A stretch of DNA of 64,000 bases from Mycobacterium botniense (GTDB lineage Bacteria > Actinomycetota > Actinomycetes > Mycobacteriales > Mycobacteriaceae): the NCBI RefSeq assembly GCF_010723305.1, contig NZ_BLKW01000004.1:930001-994000 (forward strand). Reading direction: 5' to 3'. The notes below the pieces were generated by a model that did not search any database, was not told the DNA's origin, and saw only the letters and a list, made by a program, of their open reading frames with translations. Positions 30,333-41,855 of the stretch are shown piece by piece. Within the stretch, counting starts at the first letter, position 1, and every line of letters starts with the position of its first letter. A program made the position numbers and the translations under genes.

Positions 30333-31853
30333 GTGATCGATCTGAGCGTGGCCCAGATCGCCGAGATCGTGGGCGGTGAGCTGGCCGATATCTCGCCACA
30401 GGCCGCTGCGGCCACGCGCGTCACTGGGACCGTCGAATTTGACTCGCGCAGAACGACTCCCGGCGGTTTGTTTGTGGCGTTGCCGGGGGCGCGTGCGGAT
30501 GGCCACGACCACGCGGCGGTGGCGGTGGCGGGCGGTGCGGTTGCCGTGTTGGCTGCGCGCCCGGTCGGGGTGCCCGCCATCGTGGTCCGCCCGCGGTCGC
30601 ACCCCAGCTCTGACGCGCACCCCGGGGTGCTCGAGCACGACGCCGACGGGTCGGGCGCGGCGGTGTTGGCTGCGCTGGCAAACCTGGCCAGCGCGGTCGC
30701 CGCCGAGCTGATTGCCCGGGGGCTGACCGTCATCGGGATCACCGGTTCATCGGGCAAGACCTCGACCAAAGACCTGCTGGCCGCGGCGCTGCGCCCGTTG
30801 GGTGCGGTGGTGGCCCCGCCGGGGTCGTTTAACAACGAGTTAGGCCATCCCTGGACGGTGCTGCGGGCCACCGGCGACACCGATTACTTGGTTCTGGAGC
30901 TCTCAGCGCGTCATCCCGGCAACATCGCTGCGCTGGCGGCCATCGCACCACCCGCGGTGGGAGTGGTGCTCAACGTGGGGACCGCGCATCTGGGCGAATT
31001 CGGCTCACGGGAAGCCATTGCAGCAACGAAAGCTGAGCTGCCACAATCTATTTCAGAACACGGAGTGGTTGTACTCAATGTCGACGACCCGGCGGTGGCG
31101 GCGATGGCCGGCGCAACGGCGGCCCGGGTGGTGCGGGTCAGCCGCGCCGCAAGCACCGCCGCCGGGCCCAGCGACGTGTGGGCCGGGCCGGTGACCCTCG
31201 ACGAGCTGGCCAGGGCACGCTTCACGCTGCACGCCGGTGACGACACCGCCGCGGTCAGCCTTCGCCTCAGCGGCGATCACCAGGTCAGCAACGCGCTGTG
31301 CGCGGCCGCGGCCGCACTGGAATGCGGCGCCGACATCCACCAGGTCGCCGAGGCACTGTCTGCCGCGGGCCCGGTGTCGCAGCACCGGATGCAGGTGGTT
31401 ACTCGCGCTGACGGGGTAACCGTCATCGACGACGCCTACAACGCCAACCCGGATTCGATGCGGGCCGGGTTGCAGGCGTTGGTGTGGATCGCCCGTCGAA
31501 GCGGTCGGCGGCGCCGCAGCTGGGCGGTGCTGGGCGAGATGGCCGAACTCGGTGACGACACGATTCGCGAGCATGATCGCATCGGACGGCTGGCGGTGCG
31601 CTTAGATGTGTCTCGACTCGTCGTTGTCGGTACCGGGAGGTCGATGAGCGCCATGCACCACGGCGCGGTCATGGAAGGTTCGTGGGGCGGTGAGGTCAGC
31701 GCCGTCGCTGACGCCGACGCTGCGCTGGCGCTGTTGCGCGCCGAACTGCGGCCCGGCGACGTGGTGCTGGTGAAAGCGTCGAACGCGGCTGGGCTGGGGG
31801 CGCTTGCCGACGCGCTGGTCGCCGAGACCGGCGCCAGGAAACCCGGCCAATGA
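30333..31853 (+). CDS. murF: UDP-MurNAc-tripeptide:D-alanyl-D-alanine ligase
   Basis: The product has 506 residues and adds D-Ala-D-Ala to complete the UDP-MurNAc-pentapeptide. The start is GTG 30333 ([15 protein letters not shown]), with AGGAG about 10 bp upstream. Motifs are [17 protein letters not shown], the P-loop [42 protein letters not shown], and [15 protein letters not shown] near the C-terminal domain. A 46-bp gap separates it from murE. Its stop overlaps the mraY start as ATGA. Confidence 0.96.
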   Translation: MIDLSVAQIAEIVGGELADISPQAAAATRVTGTVEFDSRRTTPGGLFVALPGARADGHDHAAVAVAGGAVAVLAARPVGVPAIVVRPRSHPSSDAHPGVLEHDADGSGAAVLAALANLASAVAAELIARGLTVIGITGSSGKTSTKDLLAAALRPLGAVVAPPGSFNNELGHPWTVLRATGDTDYLVLELSARHPGNIAALAAIAPPAVGVVLNVGTAHLGEFGSREAIAATKAELPQSISEHGVVVLNVDDPAVAAMAGATAARVVRVSRAASTAAGPSDVWAGPVTLDELARARFTLHAGDDTAAVSLRLSGDHQVSNALCAAAAALECGADIHQVAEALSAAGPVSQHRMQVVTRADGVTVIDDAYNANPDSMRAGLQALVWIARRSGRRRRSWAVLGEMAELGDDTIREHDRIGRLAVRLDVSRLVVVGTGRSMSAMHHGAVMEGSWGGEVSAVADADAALALLRAELRPGDVVLVKASNAAGLGALADALVAETGARKPGQ

Positions 31854-32929
31854 TCGAGATCCTCATCGCCGTCGCGATAGCGCTGACGGTGTCAATTCTG
31901 TTGACGCCCGCGCTGATTCGGATTTTCTCGAAACAGGGATTCGGCCATGAGATCCGCGAGGACGGCCCACCCACCCACAAGACCAAACGCGGTACACCGT
32001 CGATGGGCGGGGTCGCGATCCTGGCCGGAATCTGGGTGTCCTACCTGGGCACCCACCTCGCCGGCCTGGCGTTCGGGGGCACGGGACCCTCGGCCTCCGG
32101 CCTGCTGGTGCTGTTTTTGGCCACCGCGCTGGGGGCGGTCGGATTCGTCGACGACCTGATCAAGATCCGCCGGTCGCGCAACCTCGGGTTGAACAAAACG
32201 GCCAAGACAGTTGGGCAGATCAGCGCCGCGGTCGTGTTCGGGGTGTTGGCGTTGCAGTTCCGCAACGCGGCGGGGCTGACACCGGCCAGCCCCGACCTGT
32301 CCTACGTGCGCGAGATCGCCACCGTGACGTTGGCTCCCGCGCTTTTCGTGCTGTTCTGCGTGCTCATGGTGAGCGCGTGGTCCAATGCGGTCAACTTCAC
32401 CGACGGCCTGGACGGACTGGCCGGCGGCAGCATGGCGATGGTCACCGCCGCCTATGTGCTGATCACGTTCTGGCAGTACCGCAACGCCTGCGCGACGCAG
32501 CCGGGCCTCGGTTGCTATAACGTCCGCGATCCCCTGGATTTGGCGCTGATCGCGGCGGCGACCGCGGGGGCGTGTGTCGGATTTTTGTGGTGGAATGCTG
32601 CACCGGCCAGAATCTTCATGGGTGACACCGGATCTCTGGCGCTGGGCGGTATCATCGCGGGGCTGGCCGTCACCAGCCGCACCGAGATCCTCGCCGTCGT
32701 GCTGGGTTCGCTGTTCGTCGCCGAAATCACCTCCGTTGTGCTACAGATCCTGGCTTTTCGCACCACAGGCCGGCGAGTGTTCCGGATGGCGCCCTTCCAC
32801 CACCATTTCGAACTGGTCGGCTGGGCCGAAACCACCGTGATCATCCGGTTCTGGCTGCTCACAGCAATCACCTGCGGGCTGGGCGTGGCACTGTTCTACG
32901 GTGAGTGGCTGGCCACCATCGGTGGGTGA
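31850..32929 (+). CDS. mraY: Phospho-N-acetylmuramoyl-pentapeptide transferase
   Basis: The product is an integral membrane enzyme with about ten transmembrane helices, 359 residues, that transfers phospho-MurNAc-pentapeptide to decaprenyl phosphate to form lipid I. Diagnostic blocks are [23 protein letters not shown] near the N-terminus, the acidic pair in [36 protein letters not shown], and the His-rich cytoplasmic loop [14 protein letters not shown]. The last two are the magnesium and substrate site. The start overlaps murF; the stop is directly before murD. Confidence 0.96.
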   Translation: MIEILIAVAIALTVSILLTPALIRIFSKQGFGHEIREDGPPTHKTKRGTPSMGGVAILAGIWVSYLGTHLAGLAFGGTGPSASGLLVLFLATALGAVGFVDDLIKIRRSRNLGLNKTAKTVGQISAAVVFGVLALQFRNAAGLTPASPDLSYVREIATVTLAPALFVLFCVLMVSAWSNAVNFTDGLDGLAGGSMAMVTAAYVLITFWQYRNACATQPGLGCYNVRDPLDLALIAAATAGACVGFLWWNAAPARIFMGDTGSLALGGIIAGLAVTSRTEILAVVLGSLFVAEITSVVLQILAFRTTGRRVFRMAPFHHHFELVGWAETTVIIRFWLLTAITCGLGVALFYGEWLATIGG

Positions 32930-32930
32930 T

Positions 32931-34415
32931 ATGCGACACGACGGCGCGCGGGGTGTAGCGGGCGGCGGCCTGCTGGCGCCCGGCGCCCGCGTGCTGGTGG
33001 CCGGCGGCGGGGTCACCGGCAAGGCTGTGCTGGCTGCGCTGGCTCCACTGGGGGTGGTCGCGACCGTGTATGACGACAATCCGGCCATCCGGCACTGGCA
33101 TGCCGACCGGGGCGTGCCGGTCATCGGTTCGTCGGCCGCGGCGGACCGGATTGCCGATTATGCCCTGGTGGTGACCAGCCCGGGTGTGCCGCCGACCGCG
33201 CCGGTACTGGCCGCCGCCGCCACGGCGGACGTGCCGGTCTGGGGCGATGTCGAACTGGCGTGGCGGCTGGACAGATCCGGTTGCTACGGACCGCCGCGGC
33301 GCTGGCTGGCGGTCACCGGCACCAACGGCAAAACCACCACCACAGCGATGCTGCACGCTATGTTGTCGACCGCGGGACTGCGCACCCGGCTTTGCGGCAA
33401 TATCGGCAGCCCGGTGCTCGAGGCGTTGCGTGAGCCTGCGGAGCTGCTTGCCGTCGAGCTGTCCAGCTTCCAGCTGCACTGGACGACATCGCTGCGGCCC
33501 GACGCCGGTGCGGTGCTCAATATCGCCGAAGATCACCTGGACTGGCACACCAGCATGGCCGAGTACACCTCGGCCAAAGCGCGGGTGCTGGACGGCCGGG
33601 TGGCGGTGGTGGGGCTGGATGACGCGCGGGCAGCCGCGCTGCTGAACACGGCGGCGGCGCCGGTGCGGGTTGGCTTCCGTCTGGGTGAACCGGCCCGCGG
33701 CGAGCTCGGTGTGCGGGACGGGTTGCTGGTCGACCGCGCGTTTGCCGACGATTTGGCGCTGACGCCGGTCGCGTCGATACCCCTGCCGGGGCCGGTGGGT
33801 GTGCTCGATGCGCTGGCCGCCGCGGCGCTGGCCCGCAGCGTCGGGGTGCCCGCCGGCGCGATCGCCGAGGCGCTGCTGTCGTTTCGGGTGGGCCGGCACC
33901 GCGGCGAGGTGGTGGCGGTCGTCGATGACATCAGCTACGTCGACGACTCCAAGGCCACCAACCCGCACGCCGCCGAAGCGTCAGTGCTGGCCTACCCGCG
34001 GGTGGTGTGGGTGGCCGGTGGCCTGCTCAAGGGCGCATCCATCGACGCCACGGTCGCCCGTGTGGCCTCCCGGCTGGCCGGGGCGGTGCTCATCGGCCGT
34101 GATCGGCATGAGGTTGCCAAGGCGTTATCGCGACACGCGCCCGAAGTCCCCGTCGTCCAGGTTGTGACAGGCGAGGATGCTGGTGTGGGTGAGACGAATG
34201 ATGCTTCTGTTACAACTGTGACTCAATCTGTCCCGGAGTCCGACGAGGCCCTCGGTGCTCGCGTGATGACCGCGGCGGTGGCGGCGGCTCGAGACCTGGC
34301 CCGGCCTGGTGACACCGTCCTGCTGGCTCCGGCGGGTGCGTCATTCGACCAGTTCAGCGGCTACGCCGATCGCGGCGAGAAGTTCGCCGCCGCCGTGCGC
34401 GCTGCGGTCGGGTAG
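32931..34415 (+). CDS. murD: UDP-MurNAc-L-alanine:D-glutamate ligase
   Basis: The product is a cytoplasmic Mur ligase of 494 residues adding D-glutamate. The N-terminal domain contains the UMP-binding segment [17 protein letters not shown]. The ATP loop is [14 protein letters not shown] (about residue 128), with [22 protein letters not shown] and [12 protein letters not shown] following, and [19 protein letters not shown] at the C-terminus. ATG 32931 is one base after the mraY stop. In-frame GTGs at 32922 and 32901 inside mraY are alternatives but lack ribosome binding sites. Confidence 0.95.
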   Translation: MRHDGARGVAGGGLLAPGARVLVAGGGVTGKAVLAALAPLGVVATVYDDNPAIRHWHADRGVPVIGSSAAADRIADYALVVTSPGVPPTAPVLAAAATADVPVWGDVELAWRLDRSGCYGPPRRWLAVTGTNGKTTTTAMLHAMLSTAGLRTRLCGNIGSPVLEALREPAELLAVELSSFQLHWTTSLRPDAGAVLNIAEDHLDWHTSMAEYTSAKARVLDGRVAVVGLDDARAAALLNTAAAPVRVGFRLGEPARGELGVRDGLLVDRAFADDLALTPVASIPLPGPVGVLDALAAAALARSVGVPAGAIAEALLSFRVGRHRGEVVAVVDDISYVDDSKATNPHAAEASVLAYPRVVWVAGGLLKGASIDATVARVASRLAGAVLIGRDRHEVAKALSRHAPEVPVVQVVTGEDAGVGETNDASVTTVTQSVPESDEALGARVMTAAVAAARDLARPGDTVLLAPAGASFDQFSGYADRGEKFAAAVRAAVG

Positions 34416-34421
34416 GCGGGC

Positions 34422-36011
34422 GTGGCGGGCGTTCTGACCCGGTTGCTGCGCCGGGGTTCGACCACTGCGGAGACGGCCGGACACCTGACCGCTGGCGGCG
34501 CGACCGGGCCGGTCGACGCGGCTGCCGGCCCGGCCACCGCAACGGCTGAACCAGCGCTCGCCGCGCCGGCCAGAATCGGTGTGCCCACCCGATTCGGCAC
34601 CTGGCTGGGGCGGCCCATGACATCGTTTCACCTCATCATCGCCGTCGCTGCGCTGTTGACGACGCTCGGTTTGATCATGGTGCTCTCGGCGTCGGGTGTG
34701 CGCTCGTACGACGATGACGGCTCGGCCTGGGTGATATTCGGTCGGCAGGTGTTGTGGACGGTCATCGGGCTGGTGGCCTGCTATCTGGCGCTGCGGATGT
34801 CGGTGCGATTGATGCGGCGGATGGCCTTCCCGGGGTTCGTGCTGAGCATCGTCACGTTGGTCCTCGTGCTGATTCCCGGTGTCGGCAGGGAGGCCAATGG
34901 GTCTCGGGGATGGTTCGTGGTCGCCGGGTTGTCGATGCAGCCGTCGGAGTTGGCCAAGGTGGCTTTCGCCATCTGGGGTGCGCATCTGCTGGCGGCCCGG
35001 CGGATGGAACGAGCCTCCCTGCGCGAGATGCTGATTCCGTTGGTGCCGGCAGCCGTCGTGGCGTTGGCGTTGATCGTGGCACAGCCCGACCTCGGGCAGA
35101 CTGTGTCGCTGGGCATCATCCTGCTGGCCCTGCTCTGGTACGCGGGTCTGCCGCTGCGAGTGTTCCTGAGCTCACTTTTCGCAGTCATCCTGTCGGCGGC
35201 GATCCTGGCGGTGTCCGAGGGCTACCGCTCCGAGCGGGTGCGCTCCTGGCTGAACCCGGGCATGGACCCGCAGGACACCGGCTATCAGGCCCGACAGGCC
35301 AGGTTCGCCCTGGCTAACGGCGGTATCTTCGGCGACGGTTTGGGCCAGGGCACGGCCAAGTGGAACTACCTGCCGAATGCGCACAACGATTTCATCTTCG
35401 CGATCATCGGCGAAGAGCTCGGTTTTATCGGGGCGGTCGGGTTGCTGGCGTTATTCGGGTTGTTCGCCTACACCGGGATGCGGATTGCGCAGCGATCCGT
35501 CGACCCGTTTCTGCGGTTGCTGACTGCCACCACGACGATGTGGGTGCTGGGTCAGGCGTTCATCAACGTGGGCTACGTCATCGGGCTGCTGCCGGTTACC
35601 GGCCTACAACTCCCACTCATCTCCGCGGGTGGAACATCCACGGCCACAACACTTTTGATGGTGGGTGTGATGGCCAATGCCGCTCGCCACGAGCCTGATG
35701 CGGTGGCCGCTTTGCGCGCCGGGCGTACCGACCGGGTGAACCGGCTGCTGCGGTTACCGCTGCCGGAGCCGTATCTGCCCACCCGCGTCGAGGCGCTGCG
35801 GAACCGGGCCGGCGCACATCCGCACCCGGTCAAACCGGCGCGCAAGTCGGACCGGGCGCCGGTGGCCGGCCGGGCCGCGGGCGCGCCCCGACCACGCCGG
35901 ACCGACCATCGCCCGGCCCGCCGATCGGGGCATCATGGAGCTGGTCAGCGCTCTGCCGGCCAGCGTCCGATACGGCGGGCTCGCGCCCTGGAAGGTCAGC
36001 GTTACGGGTGA
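34422..36011 (+). CDS. ftsW: Septal peptidoglycan polymerase FtsW (SEDS family)
   Basis: The product has 529 residues, with about ten transmembrane helices. It is the SEDS glycosyltransferase that polymerises lipid II at the septum with PbpB. A ~65-residue hydrophilic N-terminus precedes the first helix ([21 protein letters not shown]). SEDS landmarks are [42 protein letters not shown] and [21 protein letters not shown]. The C-terminus is a long basic, Pro/Arg-rich cytoplasmic tail, consistent with the known FtsZ-binding tail of mycobacterial FtsW. Its GTG start lies 6 bp after the murD stop, and it overlaps murG by 4 bp. Confidence 0.96.
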   Translation: MAGVLTRLLRRGSTTAETAGHLTAGGATGPVDAAAGPATATAEPALAAPARIGVPTRFGTWLGRPMTSFHLIIAVAALLTTLGLIMVLSASGVRSYDDDGSAWVIFGRQVLWTVIGLVACYLALRMSVRLMRRMAFPGFVLSIVTLVLVLIPGVGREANGSRGWFVVAGLSMQPSELAKVAFAIWGAHLLAARRMERASLREMLIPLVPAAVVALALIVAQPDLGQTVSLGIILLALLWYAGLPLRVFLSSLFAVILSAAILAVSEGYRSERVRSWLNPGMDPQDTGYQARQARFALANGGIFGDGLGQGTAKWNYLPNAHNDFIFAIIGEELGFIGAVGLLALFGLFAYTGMRIAQRSVDPFLRLLTATTTMWVLGQAFINVGYVIGLLPVTGLQLPLISAGGTSTATTLLMVGVMANAARHEPDAVAALRAGRTDRVNRLLRLPLPEPYLPTRVEALRNRAGAHPHPVKPARKSDRAPVAGRAAGAPRPRRTDHRPARRSGHHGAGQRSAGQRPIRRARALEGQRYG

Positions 36012-37225
36012 ACGACTCGGTCACAGAGCCGGTTGGTGGGCTTCGGACTCGTGATGAGGACGGGACACACCGCGGTGCTGCCCCGGTGTCGGTGCTGCTC
36101 GCCGGCGGCGGCACCGCCGGTCATGTCGAGCCGGCCATGGCGGTCGCCGACGCGCTGGTCGCTCTGGATCCGCGGGTGCGCATCACTGCGCTGGGCACGT
36201 CGCGAGGCCTGGAAACCCGGCTGGTGCCCCAACGCGGGTACCGCCTGGAGCTGATCACCCCGGTTCCGTTGCCGCGTAAGCCCAGCGTCGACCTGATCCG
36301 GTTGCCGGCGCGGATCTGGCGCGCGGTCCGGCAGACCCGTGCGGTGCTGGACGACGTCGGGGCCGACGTCGTCGTCGGCTTTGGCGGCTACGTAGCCCTG
36401 CCGGCGTATCTGGCCGCCCGCGGCCTCCCGGGACGGTGGCGGCGGGTCCCGGTGGTCATCCATGAGGCCAACGCCAGCGCCGGGCTGGCCAACCGGGTTG
36501 GTGCGCGCAGCGCCCGCCGGGTGCTCTCGGCAGTACCCGAGTGCGGCCTGCGCGGCGCCGACGTGGTCGGCGTTCCGGTGCGTCCCGCGATCGCCGGGCT
36601 GGACCGCGCGGCGCTGCGCACAACGGCGCGGGCCCATTTCGGTTTCCCCGACGACGCGCGGGTGTTACTGGTGTTCGGCGGTTCACAGGGCGCAGCCTCG
36701 ATCAACCGGGCCGTGGCGGCCGCGGCCGCTGCTCTGGCCGCCGCCGGTGTGGCGGTGCTGCACGCCTACGGGCCCAAGAACAGCCTGCACCTGCGCACCC
36801 CGCGCGACGGGGATCCGCCCTACCTGGCGGTGCCCTATCTGGACCGGATGGATCTGGCCTACGCGGCGGCCGACCTGGCGATCTGCCGTGCCGGAGCGAT
36901 GACGGTCGCCGAAGTCTCAGCGGTGGGCCTGCCGGCGATCTATGTGCCGCTGCCCATCGGCAACGGCGAACAGCGACTCAACGCACTTCCGGTGGTCAAC
37001 GCCGGTGGTGGGCTGCTCATCGCCGACGCCGACCTGACACCGGATGTGGTGGCCACGCAGGTGGGTGAGTTGTTCAGCGACCCGGCCCGGCTGGCGGCGA
37101 TGACGGCGGCGGCGGCACGGGCGGGACATCGCGACGCCGCGCGGCAGGTCGCTCAGATCGCGCTCGACATCGCCCGCACAGCGGGCAACGGCCAGCCTGG
37201 CGCTCGTCGGCGGGGGGGAGCATGA
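36008..37225 (+). CDS. murG: Lipid II-forming GlcNAc transferase MurG
   Basis: The product is a GT28 peripheral membrane glycosyltransferase, 405 residues, that adds GlcNAc from UDP-GlcNAc to lipid I. The N-terminal G-loops are [21 protein letters not shown] and [16 protein letters not shown]; the third is [15 protein letters not shown]. The donor site block is [24 protein letters not shown], followed by [11 protein letters not shown] 36008 overlaps the ftsW stop; the end overlaps the murC start (ATGA). About 25 residues precede the conserved core, as in other mycobacteria. Confidence 0.96.
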   Translation: MNDSVTEPVGGLRTRDEDGTHRGAAPVSVLLAGGGTAGHVEPAMAVADALVALDPRVRITALGTSRGLETRLVPQRGYRLELITPVPLPRKPSVDLIRLPARIWRAVRQTRAVLDDVGADVVVGFGGYVALPAYLAARGLPGRWRRVPVVIHEANASAGLANRVGARSARRVLSAVPECGLRGADVVGVPVRPAIAGLDRAALRTTARAHFGFPDDARVLLVFGGSQGAASINRAVAAAAAALAAAGVAVLHAYGPKNSLHLRTPRDGDPPYLAVPYLDRMDLAYAAADLAICRAGAMTVAEVSAVGLPAIYVPLPIGNGEQRLNALPVVNAGGGLLIADADLTPDVVATQVGELFSDPARLAAMTAAAARAGHRDAARQVAQIALDIARTAGNGQPGARRRGGA

Positions 37226-38679
37226 CCGCCGGGGCGCTGCCGCCCGAGCTGCGGCGGGTGCACATGGTCGGTATCGGGGGAGTGGGCATGTCGGCTATCG
37301 CCCGCATCCTGCTGGACCGCGGCGGCATGGTCTCGGGCTCTGACGCCAAGGAGTCGCGCGGGGTGCGCGCGCTGCGCGCCCGCGGCGCGCTGATCCGCAT
37401 CGGCCACGACGCGTCGTGTCTGGATCTGCTGCCCGGGGGTGTGACCGCCGTCATCACCACCCACGCCGCCATCCCCAAGACCAACCCCGAGTTGGTCGAG
37501 GCACGTCGCCGCGGGATCCCGGTGCTGCTGCGCCCAGCGGTGCTGGCCAAACTGATGGCCGGGCGCACCACGGTGATGGTCACCGGCACCCACGGCAAGA
37601 CGACGACGACATCGATGCTGGTCGTCGCATTGCAGCGCTGCGGGCGCGATCCGTCATTCGCCGTCGGCGGCGAGCTGGGCGAGGCCGGCACCAACGCCCA
37701 CCATGGCAGCGGGGACTGTTTCGTCGCCGAGGCCGACGAGAGCGACGGCTCACTGCTGGAGTACACGCCCGATGTCGCCGTGGTCACCAATATCGAGTGC
37801 GATCACCTGGATTTCTTCGGCAGTCCTGCTGCCTACGCGGCGGTGTTCGACGCTTTCGTGGAGCGGCTTTCCGCGGGCGGGGCGCTGGTGGTCTGCCTCG
37901 ACGATCCGGGAGCTGCGGCCCTGGCCGAACGTACGGCGGCACTGGGCATCCGGGTGCTGGGCTACGGCAGCCCGCAGGCCGGCCGGCCGGCCGGCACGCT
38001 GTTGTCGTGGGAGCAGCAGGGCAGCGGTGCGGTGGCGCATATCCAGCTGGCCGGCGAACGCCACCCGCGGCTGATGCGGCTGTCGGTGCCCGGACGGCAC
38101 ATGGCTCTGAACGCGCTGGGGGCGCTGTTGGCCGCGGTCGAGATCGGCGCTCCGGCTGACACCGTGCTTGACGGGCTGGCCGGTTTCGACGGGGTGCGCC
38201 GCCGGTTCGAACTGGTCGGCACCGCCGGGTCGGTGCGGGTGTTCGATGACTACGCCCACCACCCGACGGAGATCAGCGCGACGCTGGCCGCCGCCCGTAG
38301 CCTGCTGGAGCAGGACGGTGGTCGCCTTCTGGTCGTATTCCAACCCCATTTGTATTCGCGGACAAAAGCTTTCGCTACTGAATTCGGCCGTGCGCTGGAT
38401 GCCGCCGACGAGGTGTTTGTGCTGGACGTGTACGGCGCGCGAGAACAACCGCTCCCCGGGGTGAGCGGTGCCCGTGTCGCCGAACACGTCAGCGTGCCGG
38501 TGCGCTATCTGCCCGACCTCTCCGAGGTTGCTGAGGCGGTGGCAGCAGCCACCGCCCCCGGCGATGTCGTGGTCACCATGGGTGCCGGTGACGTCACCAT
38601 GCTCGCGCCTGAGATCGTTGCCGCAGTGCGGGTGCGGGCACACCGCGGTGCGCCGGGGCAGCCGGAGGCGTTGCGGTGA
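37222..38679 (+). CDS. murC: UDP-N-acetylmuramate:L-alanine ligase
   Basis: The product has 485 residues and is the first Mur ligase, adding L-Ala to UDP-MurNAc. The N-terminal Rossmann loop is [19 protein letters not shown]. The ATP loop [16 protein letters not shown] is near residue 115, with [30 protein letters not shown], and [18 protein letters not shown] following (metal and C-terminal domain sites). The ATG start overlaps murG by 4 bp, and the stop overlaps ftsQ by 4 bp. It lies late in the cluster although it acts first, as usual in actinobacteria. Confidence 0.96.
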   Translation: MTAGALPPELRRVHMVGIGGVGMSAIARILLDRGGMVSGSDAKESRGVRALRARGALIRIGHDASCLDLLPGGVTAVITTHAAIPKTNPELVEARRRGIPVLLRPAVLAKLMAGRTTVMVTGTHGKTTTTSMLVVALQRCGRDPSFAVGGELGEAGTNAHHGSGDCFVAEADESDGSLLEYTPDVAVVTNIECDHLDFFGSPAAYAAVFDAFVERLSAGGALVVCLDDPGAAALAERTAALGIRVLGYGSPQAGRPAGTLLSWEQQGSGAVAHIQLAGERHPRLMRLSVPGRHMALNALGALLAAVEIGAPADTVLDGLAGFDGVRRRFELVGTAGSVRVFDDYAHHPTEISATLAAARSLLEQDGGRLLVVFQPHLYSRTKAFATEFGRALDAADEVFVLDVYGAREQPLPGVSGARVAEHVSVPVRYLPDLSEVAEAVAAATAPGDVVVTMGAGDVTMLAPEIVAAVRVRAHRGAPGQPEALR

Positions 38680-39674
38680 TACCGCAGGAGGAGGGGCCGG
38701 GCGCCGAGGTTGCGGCCGAGGACGCCGGCAATGCGCCGGCCCCACCCGGCGAGCACACACCGGCAGGCTCGGGCGAGGACGCGCCCCAGACGGGGGACAC
38801 CGGGCAGGCCCGGCAGACTCCGGGAGACGACGCCGGACATCCTGATCAGGCCGAATTTGAAGGTCCGCGACGACGGGCCCGGCGCGAACGCGCGCAGCGC
38901 CGCGCCGCGCAGGCCCGCGCCCGAGCGATCGAGCAAGCACGCCGCGAGGCCAAACGGCGCGCCGGCAGCCACGCCGCCGCAGAGCCCAAACCTGTCGCGC
39001 GCGGCGCGGTCCGGGGTCTGACGATGCTGCTGTGGACTTTGGTGTTGGCTGTTGCGGCGGTCGTGCTTGGGCTGGTGCTCTATTTCACGCCCGCGATGTC
39101 CGCCCGCCACATCATCGTCGTCGGGACCGGAACGGTGACCCGTCAAGAGGTGCTCGACGCGGCGCGAATACGGCGCGGGACACCACTTTTGCAGATCGAT
39201 ACCGGTCAGGTCGCCGACCGGGTCGCGGCCATCCGGCGAGTGGCCAGGGCGCGGGTGCAGCGCCAGTATCCGTCGGCGGTGCGTATCACCATCGTCGAAC
39301 GGATTCCAATGGCCGTCAAGGATTTTCCAGACGGCCCCCATCTCTACGACCGGGATGGGGTGGACTTCGCAACCGCGCCGCCGCCGCCGTCGCTGCCCTA
39401 CCTCGACGTCGCGAATCCGGGACCGGCCGACCCGGCGACCAGGGCAGCGCTGGCGGTGCTGGGCGCGCTGCGTCCCGAGGTCGCCGGCCAGGTGGGCCGG
39501 GTCGCGGCCCCGTCGGTGGCGTCGATCACCCTCACGCTGACCGACGGCCGGGTGGTGATCTGGGGCACCACCGACCGCACCGAGGAGAAAGCAGAAAAAT
39601 TGGCGGCACTGTTGACCCAACCCGGGCGGACGTACGACGTCTCAAGCCCGGACCTTCCCACGGTCAAGGGTTGA
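38676..39674 (+). CDS. ftsQ: Cell division protein FtsQ
   Basis: The product has 332 residues. It is a bitopic divisome scaffold: a ~115-residue cytoplasmic N-terminus that is acidic/Pro-rich then strongly basic (a helical [13 protein letters not shown] stretch), one transmembrane helix at about 115-140, then a POTRA domain ([19 protein letters not shown]) and a FtsQ/DivIB beta domain ending near residue 330. It should interact with FtsL and FtsW at the septum. GTG 38676 overlaps the murC stop. The 236-bp gap to ftsZ contains a separate promoter candidate. Confidence 0.93.
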   Translation: MIPQEEGPGAEVAAEDAGNAPAPPGEHTPAGSGEDAPQTGDTGQARQTPGDDAGHPDQAEFEGPRRRARRERAQRRAAQARARAIEQARREAKRRAGSHAAAEPKPVARGAVRGLTMLLWTLVLAVAAVVLGLVLYFTPAMSARHIIVVGTGTVTRQEVLDAARIRRGTPLLQIDTGQVADRVAAIRRVARARVQRQYPSAVRITIVERIPMAVKDFPDGPHLYDRDGVDFATAPPPPSLPYLDVANPGPADPATRAALAVLGALRPEVAGQVGRVAAPSVASITLTLTDGRVVIWGTTDRTEEKAEKLAALLTQPGRTYDVSSPDLPTVKG

Positions 39675-39822
39675 CCAGGGCCGACCATGATGCTGTCGCT
39701 GCTCTTCTCAGCGGGTGACCCGATGGTGACGGAAATCGACCGAAATTCGCCCGCCGCCCCGTCGGCGCGCCTGCGTCGATCGCGCGCGCGGTGGCCATAC
39801 CGTTCTGTTTGCGCACAACTAC

Positions 39823-39860
39823 TTGACATAACTCTAAGCCTCTGGTTGAGGTTGAGGGTT
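39823..39860 (+). promoter_or_regulatory. ftsZ promoter candidate and leader dyad
   Basis: A consensus -35-like TTGACA (39823-39828) is followed at once by an imperfect inverted repeat: 39830-39842 (AACTCTAAGCCTC) against 39848-39860 (GAGGTTGAGGGTT), loop TGGTT. As RNA it would give 10 Watson-Crick pairs, 2 G-U pairs and 1 mismatch. No clear -10 at standard spacing is seen. ftsZ starts 50 bp further on, so the dyad could be an operator or a leader hairpin. Confidence 0.45.
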
Positions 39861-39910
39861 TGCCAGGCGGAAGCCGCCACGGACAGTCCCACCAGGGAGG
39901 AAGACGAATG

Positions 39911-41050
39911 ATGACCCCCCCGCATAACTACCTGGCCGTCATCAAAGTCGTGGGGATCGGCGGCGGCGGCGTCAACGCCGTCAACCGGATGATTGAACAG
40001 GGTCTCAAGGGCGTGGAGTTCATCGCGATCAACACCGATGCCCAGGCGCTGTTGATGAGTGATGCGGACGTCAAGCTCGACGTCGGCCGCGACTCCACCC
40101 GCGGGCTGGGCGCCGGCGCCGACCCGGAGGTGGGGCGCAAGGCCGCCGAGGACGCCAAAGACGAGATCGAAGAGCTGCTGCGCGGCGCTGACATGGTGTT
40201 CGTCACCGCCGGTGAAGGGGGCGGCACCGGCACCGGCGGGGCGCCGGTCGTGGCCACCGTCGCCCGCAAGCTGGGGGCGCTGACCGTGGGTGTGGTTACC
40301 CGGCCGTTCTCGTTCGAGGGCAAGCGGCGCAGTCAACAGGCCGAAGCCGGTATCGCCGCGCTGCGGGAAAGCTGCGACACGCTCATCGTGATCCCCAACG
40401 ACCGGCTGCTGCAGATGGGTGACGCGCATGTCTCGCTGATGGACGCCTTCCGCAGCGCCGACGAGGTGTTGCTCAACGGGGTGCAGGGCATCACCGATCT
40501 GATCACCACCCCGGGACTGATCAACGTGGACTTCGCCGACGTCAAAGGCATCATGAGCGGGGCCGGTACCGCGTTGATGGGCATCGGCTCGGCGCGCGGG
40601 GACGGCCGGGCGCTGAAAGCCGCCGAGATCGCGATCAACTCCCCGCTGCTGGAAGCCTCCATGGAAGGCGCGCAGGGTGTGCTGATGTCGATCGCCGGCG
40701 GCAGCGATCTGGGACTGTTCGAAATCAACGAAGCAGCCTCGCTGGTGCAGGAGGCGGCCCATCCGGACGCCAACATCATTTTCGGCACCGTCATCGACGA
40801 CTCGCTCGGCGATGAAGTGCGCGTTACCGTGATCGCAGCCGGCTTCGACGTCAGCGGACCGGGCCGCAAGCCTATCCTCGGCAGCGCCCAGGGCCAGACG
40901 ATCGCGCCGGGTCAGGCCGGCCGGATCACCTCGACAGTCTTCGAGCCGCCTGACCCGGTCAGTGTGCCACTCCAGACCAACGGTTCGACGCTCAACGTGG
41001 GCGGCGATGACGACGAGGACGTCGACGTGCCGCCGTTCATGCGCCGCTGA
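39911..41050 (+). CDS. ftsZ: Cell division GTPase FtsZ
   Basis: The product has 379 residues, as in M. tuberculosis. It is the tubulin homologue that forms the Z-ring. The nucleotide-binding start is [15 protein letters not shown], the tubulin signature loop is [12 protein letters not shown] near residue 105, and the T7 synergy loop is in [13 protein letters not shown]. The variable linker leads to the conserved C-terminal peptide [10 protein letters not shown], which binds SepF and FtsW. Two ATGs are adjacent (39908 and 39911); the second gives the family length, with GGGAGGAAG upstream. It is probably expressed from its own promoter in the ftsQ-ftsZ gap as well as by read-through. Confidence 0.98.
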   Translation: MTPPHNYLAVIKVVGIGGGGVNAVNRMIEQGLKGVEFIAINTDAQALLMSDADVKLDVGRDSTRGLGAGADPEVGRKAAEDAKDEIEELLRGADMVFVTAGEGGGTGTGGAPVVATVARKLGALTVGVVTRPFSFEGKRRSQQAEAGIAALRESCDTLIVIPNDRLLQMGDAHVSLMDAFRSADEVLLNGVQGITDLITTPGLINVDFADVKGIMSGAGTALMGIGSARGDGRALKAAEIAINSPLLEASMEGAQGVLMSIAGGSDLGLFEINEAASLVQEAAHPDANIIFGTVIDDSLGDEVRVTVIAAGFDVSGPGRKPILGSAQGQTIAPGQAGRITSTVFEPPDPVSVPLQTNGSTLNVGGDDDEDVDVPPFMRR

Positions 41051-41060
41051 CCATCCGCCC

Positions 41061-41117
41061 GAGCGTGCGTGTCTGTACATGACACACCGATCGCCGGTGG
41101 ACATCTGCGCACGTTCG
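41061..41117. repeat. Palindromic intergenic repeat, copy B
   Basis: This copy is related to the one at 14005-14064. It begins GAGCGTGCGTGTCTG and ends CGCACGTTCG, so its arms are inverted with one mismatch. An inner CACCG/CGGTG dyad is present. It lies 11 bp after the ftsZ stop and 31 bp before the yfiH start. Confidence 0.6.
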
Positions 41118-41147
41118 CGCACGATTGGCGGCCCTGATACTGGGTAC

Positions 41148-41855
41148 ATGAGCTTTCGGGTGCGCCGAGTGATCACCACTCGGGCCGGCGGCGTTTCGGC
41201 GCCGCCGTTCGACACGTTCAACCTCGGCGACCATGTCGGTGATGACCCGGCTGCGGTGGCGGCCAACCGGGCCCGGCTGGCCGCCACCATCGGTCTGCCC
41301 CCCAGCAGGGTGGTGTGGATGAACCAGGTCCATGGCGCTCACGTCGCGGTGATCGACGCGCCGCCCGACCGCGCAGTCGACGACACCGACGCGGTGGTTA
41401 CCCGCACACCGCGGCTGGCGCTGGCGGTCGTCTCCGCGGACTGTGTGCCGGTGTTGCTGGCCGACGCCCGCGCCGGTGTCGTCGCGGCGGTACACGCCGG
41501 GCGTGTCGGGGCGGCGCGCGGGATCGTCGCGCGCGCTCTGGAAGTGATGCTGGCCGTCGGAGCCCACCCCGGCGATATTTCGGCCCTGCTGGGCCCCGCG
41601 GTGAGCGGGCGCAACTACGAAGTGCCCGCCGCGATGGCCGACGAGGTCGAGGCCGCTCTGCCGGGCAGCCGCACCACCACATCGGCCGGCACGCCCGGAC
41701 TCGACCTTAGAGCCGGAATCGCTTGCCAGCTTCGAGATTTGGGGGTCACGGCCATCGATATCGACCCGCGCTGCACAGTGGAGGACCCAGCTTTGTTCAG
41801 TCATCGCCGCGAGGCGCCGACCGGGCGGCTGGCGTCGGTGGTGTGGATAGAATGA
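41148..41855 (+). CDS. yfiH: YfiH/DUF152 multicopper-type purine nucleoside enzyme
   Basis: The product has 235 residues. It belongs to the YfiH/LACC1 family, whose members act on purine nucleosides (phosphorolysis or deamination) and also correct peptidoglycan-precursor misincorporation in E. coli. The metal-site residues are visible in WMNQVHGAHV, VSADCVPVLLADA and AAVHAGRVGAARGI. The order ftsZ-yfiH-yggS-sepF is typical of actinobacteria. ATG 41148 gives a normal RVRRVITTRAGG start; an upstream ATG at 41079 lies inside the intergenic repeat. The stop overlaps the next gene (ATGA). Confidence 0.88.
   Translation: MSFRVRRVITTRAGGVSAPPFDTFNLGDHVGDDPAAVAANRARLAATIGLPPSRVVWMNQVHGAHVAVIDAPPDRAVDDTDAVVTRTPRLALAVVSADCVPVLLADARAGVVAAVHAGRVGAARGIVARALEVMLAVGAHPGDISALLGPAVSGRNYEVPAAMADEVEAALPGSRTTTSAGTPGLDLRAGIACQLRDLGVTAIDIDPRCTVEDPALFSHRREAPTGRLASVVWIE

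Noticed and set aside
28706..30880. 724-codon open frame antisense to murE and murF
   Set aside because: It mirrors murE/murF, which have intact catalytic motifs. Long antisense frames are expected in high-GC codon-biased DNA, and its translation matches no family.
39398..41290. 630-codon frame antisense to ftsZ
   Set aside because: It is the reverse complement of ftsZ and flanks; no ribosome binding site or domain.
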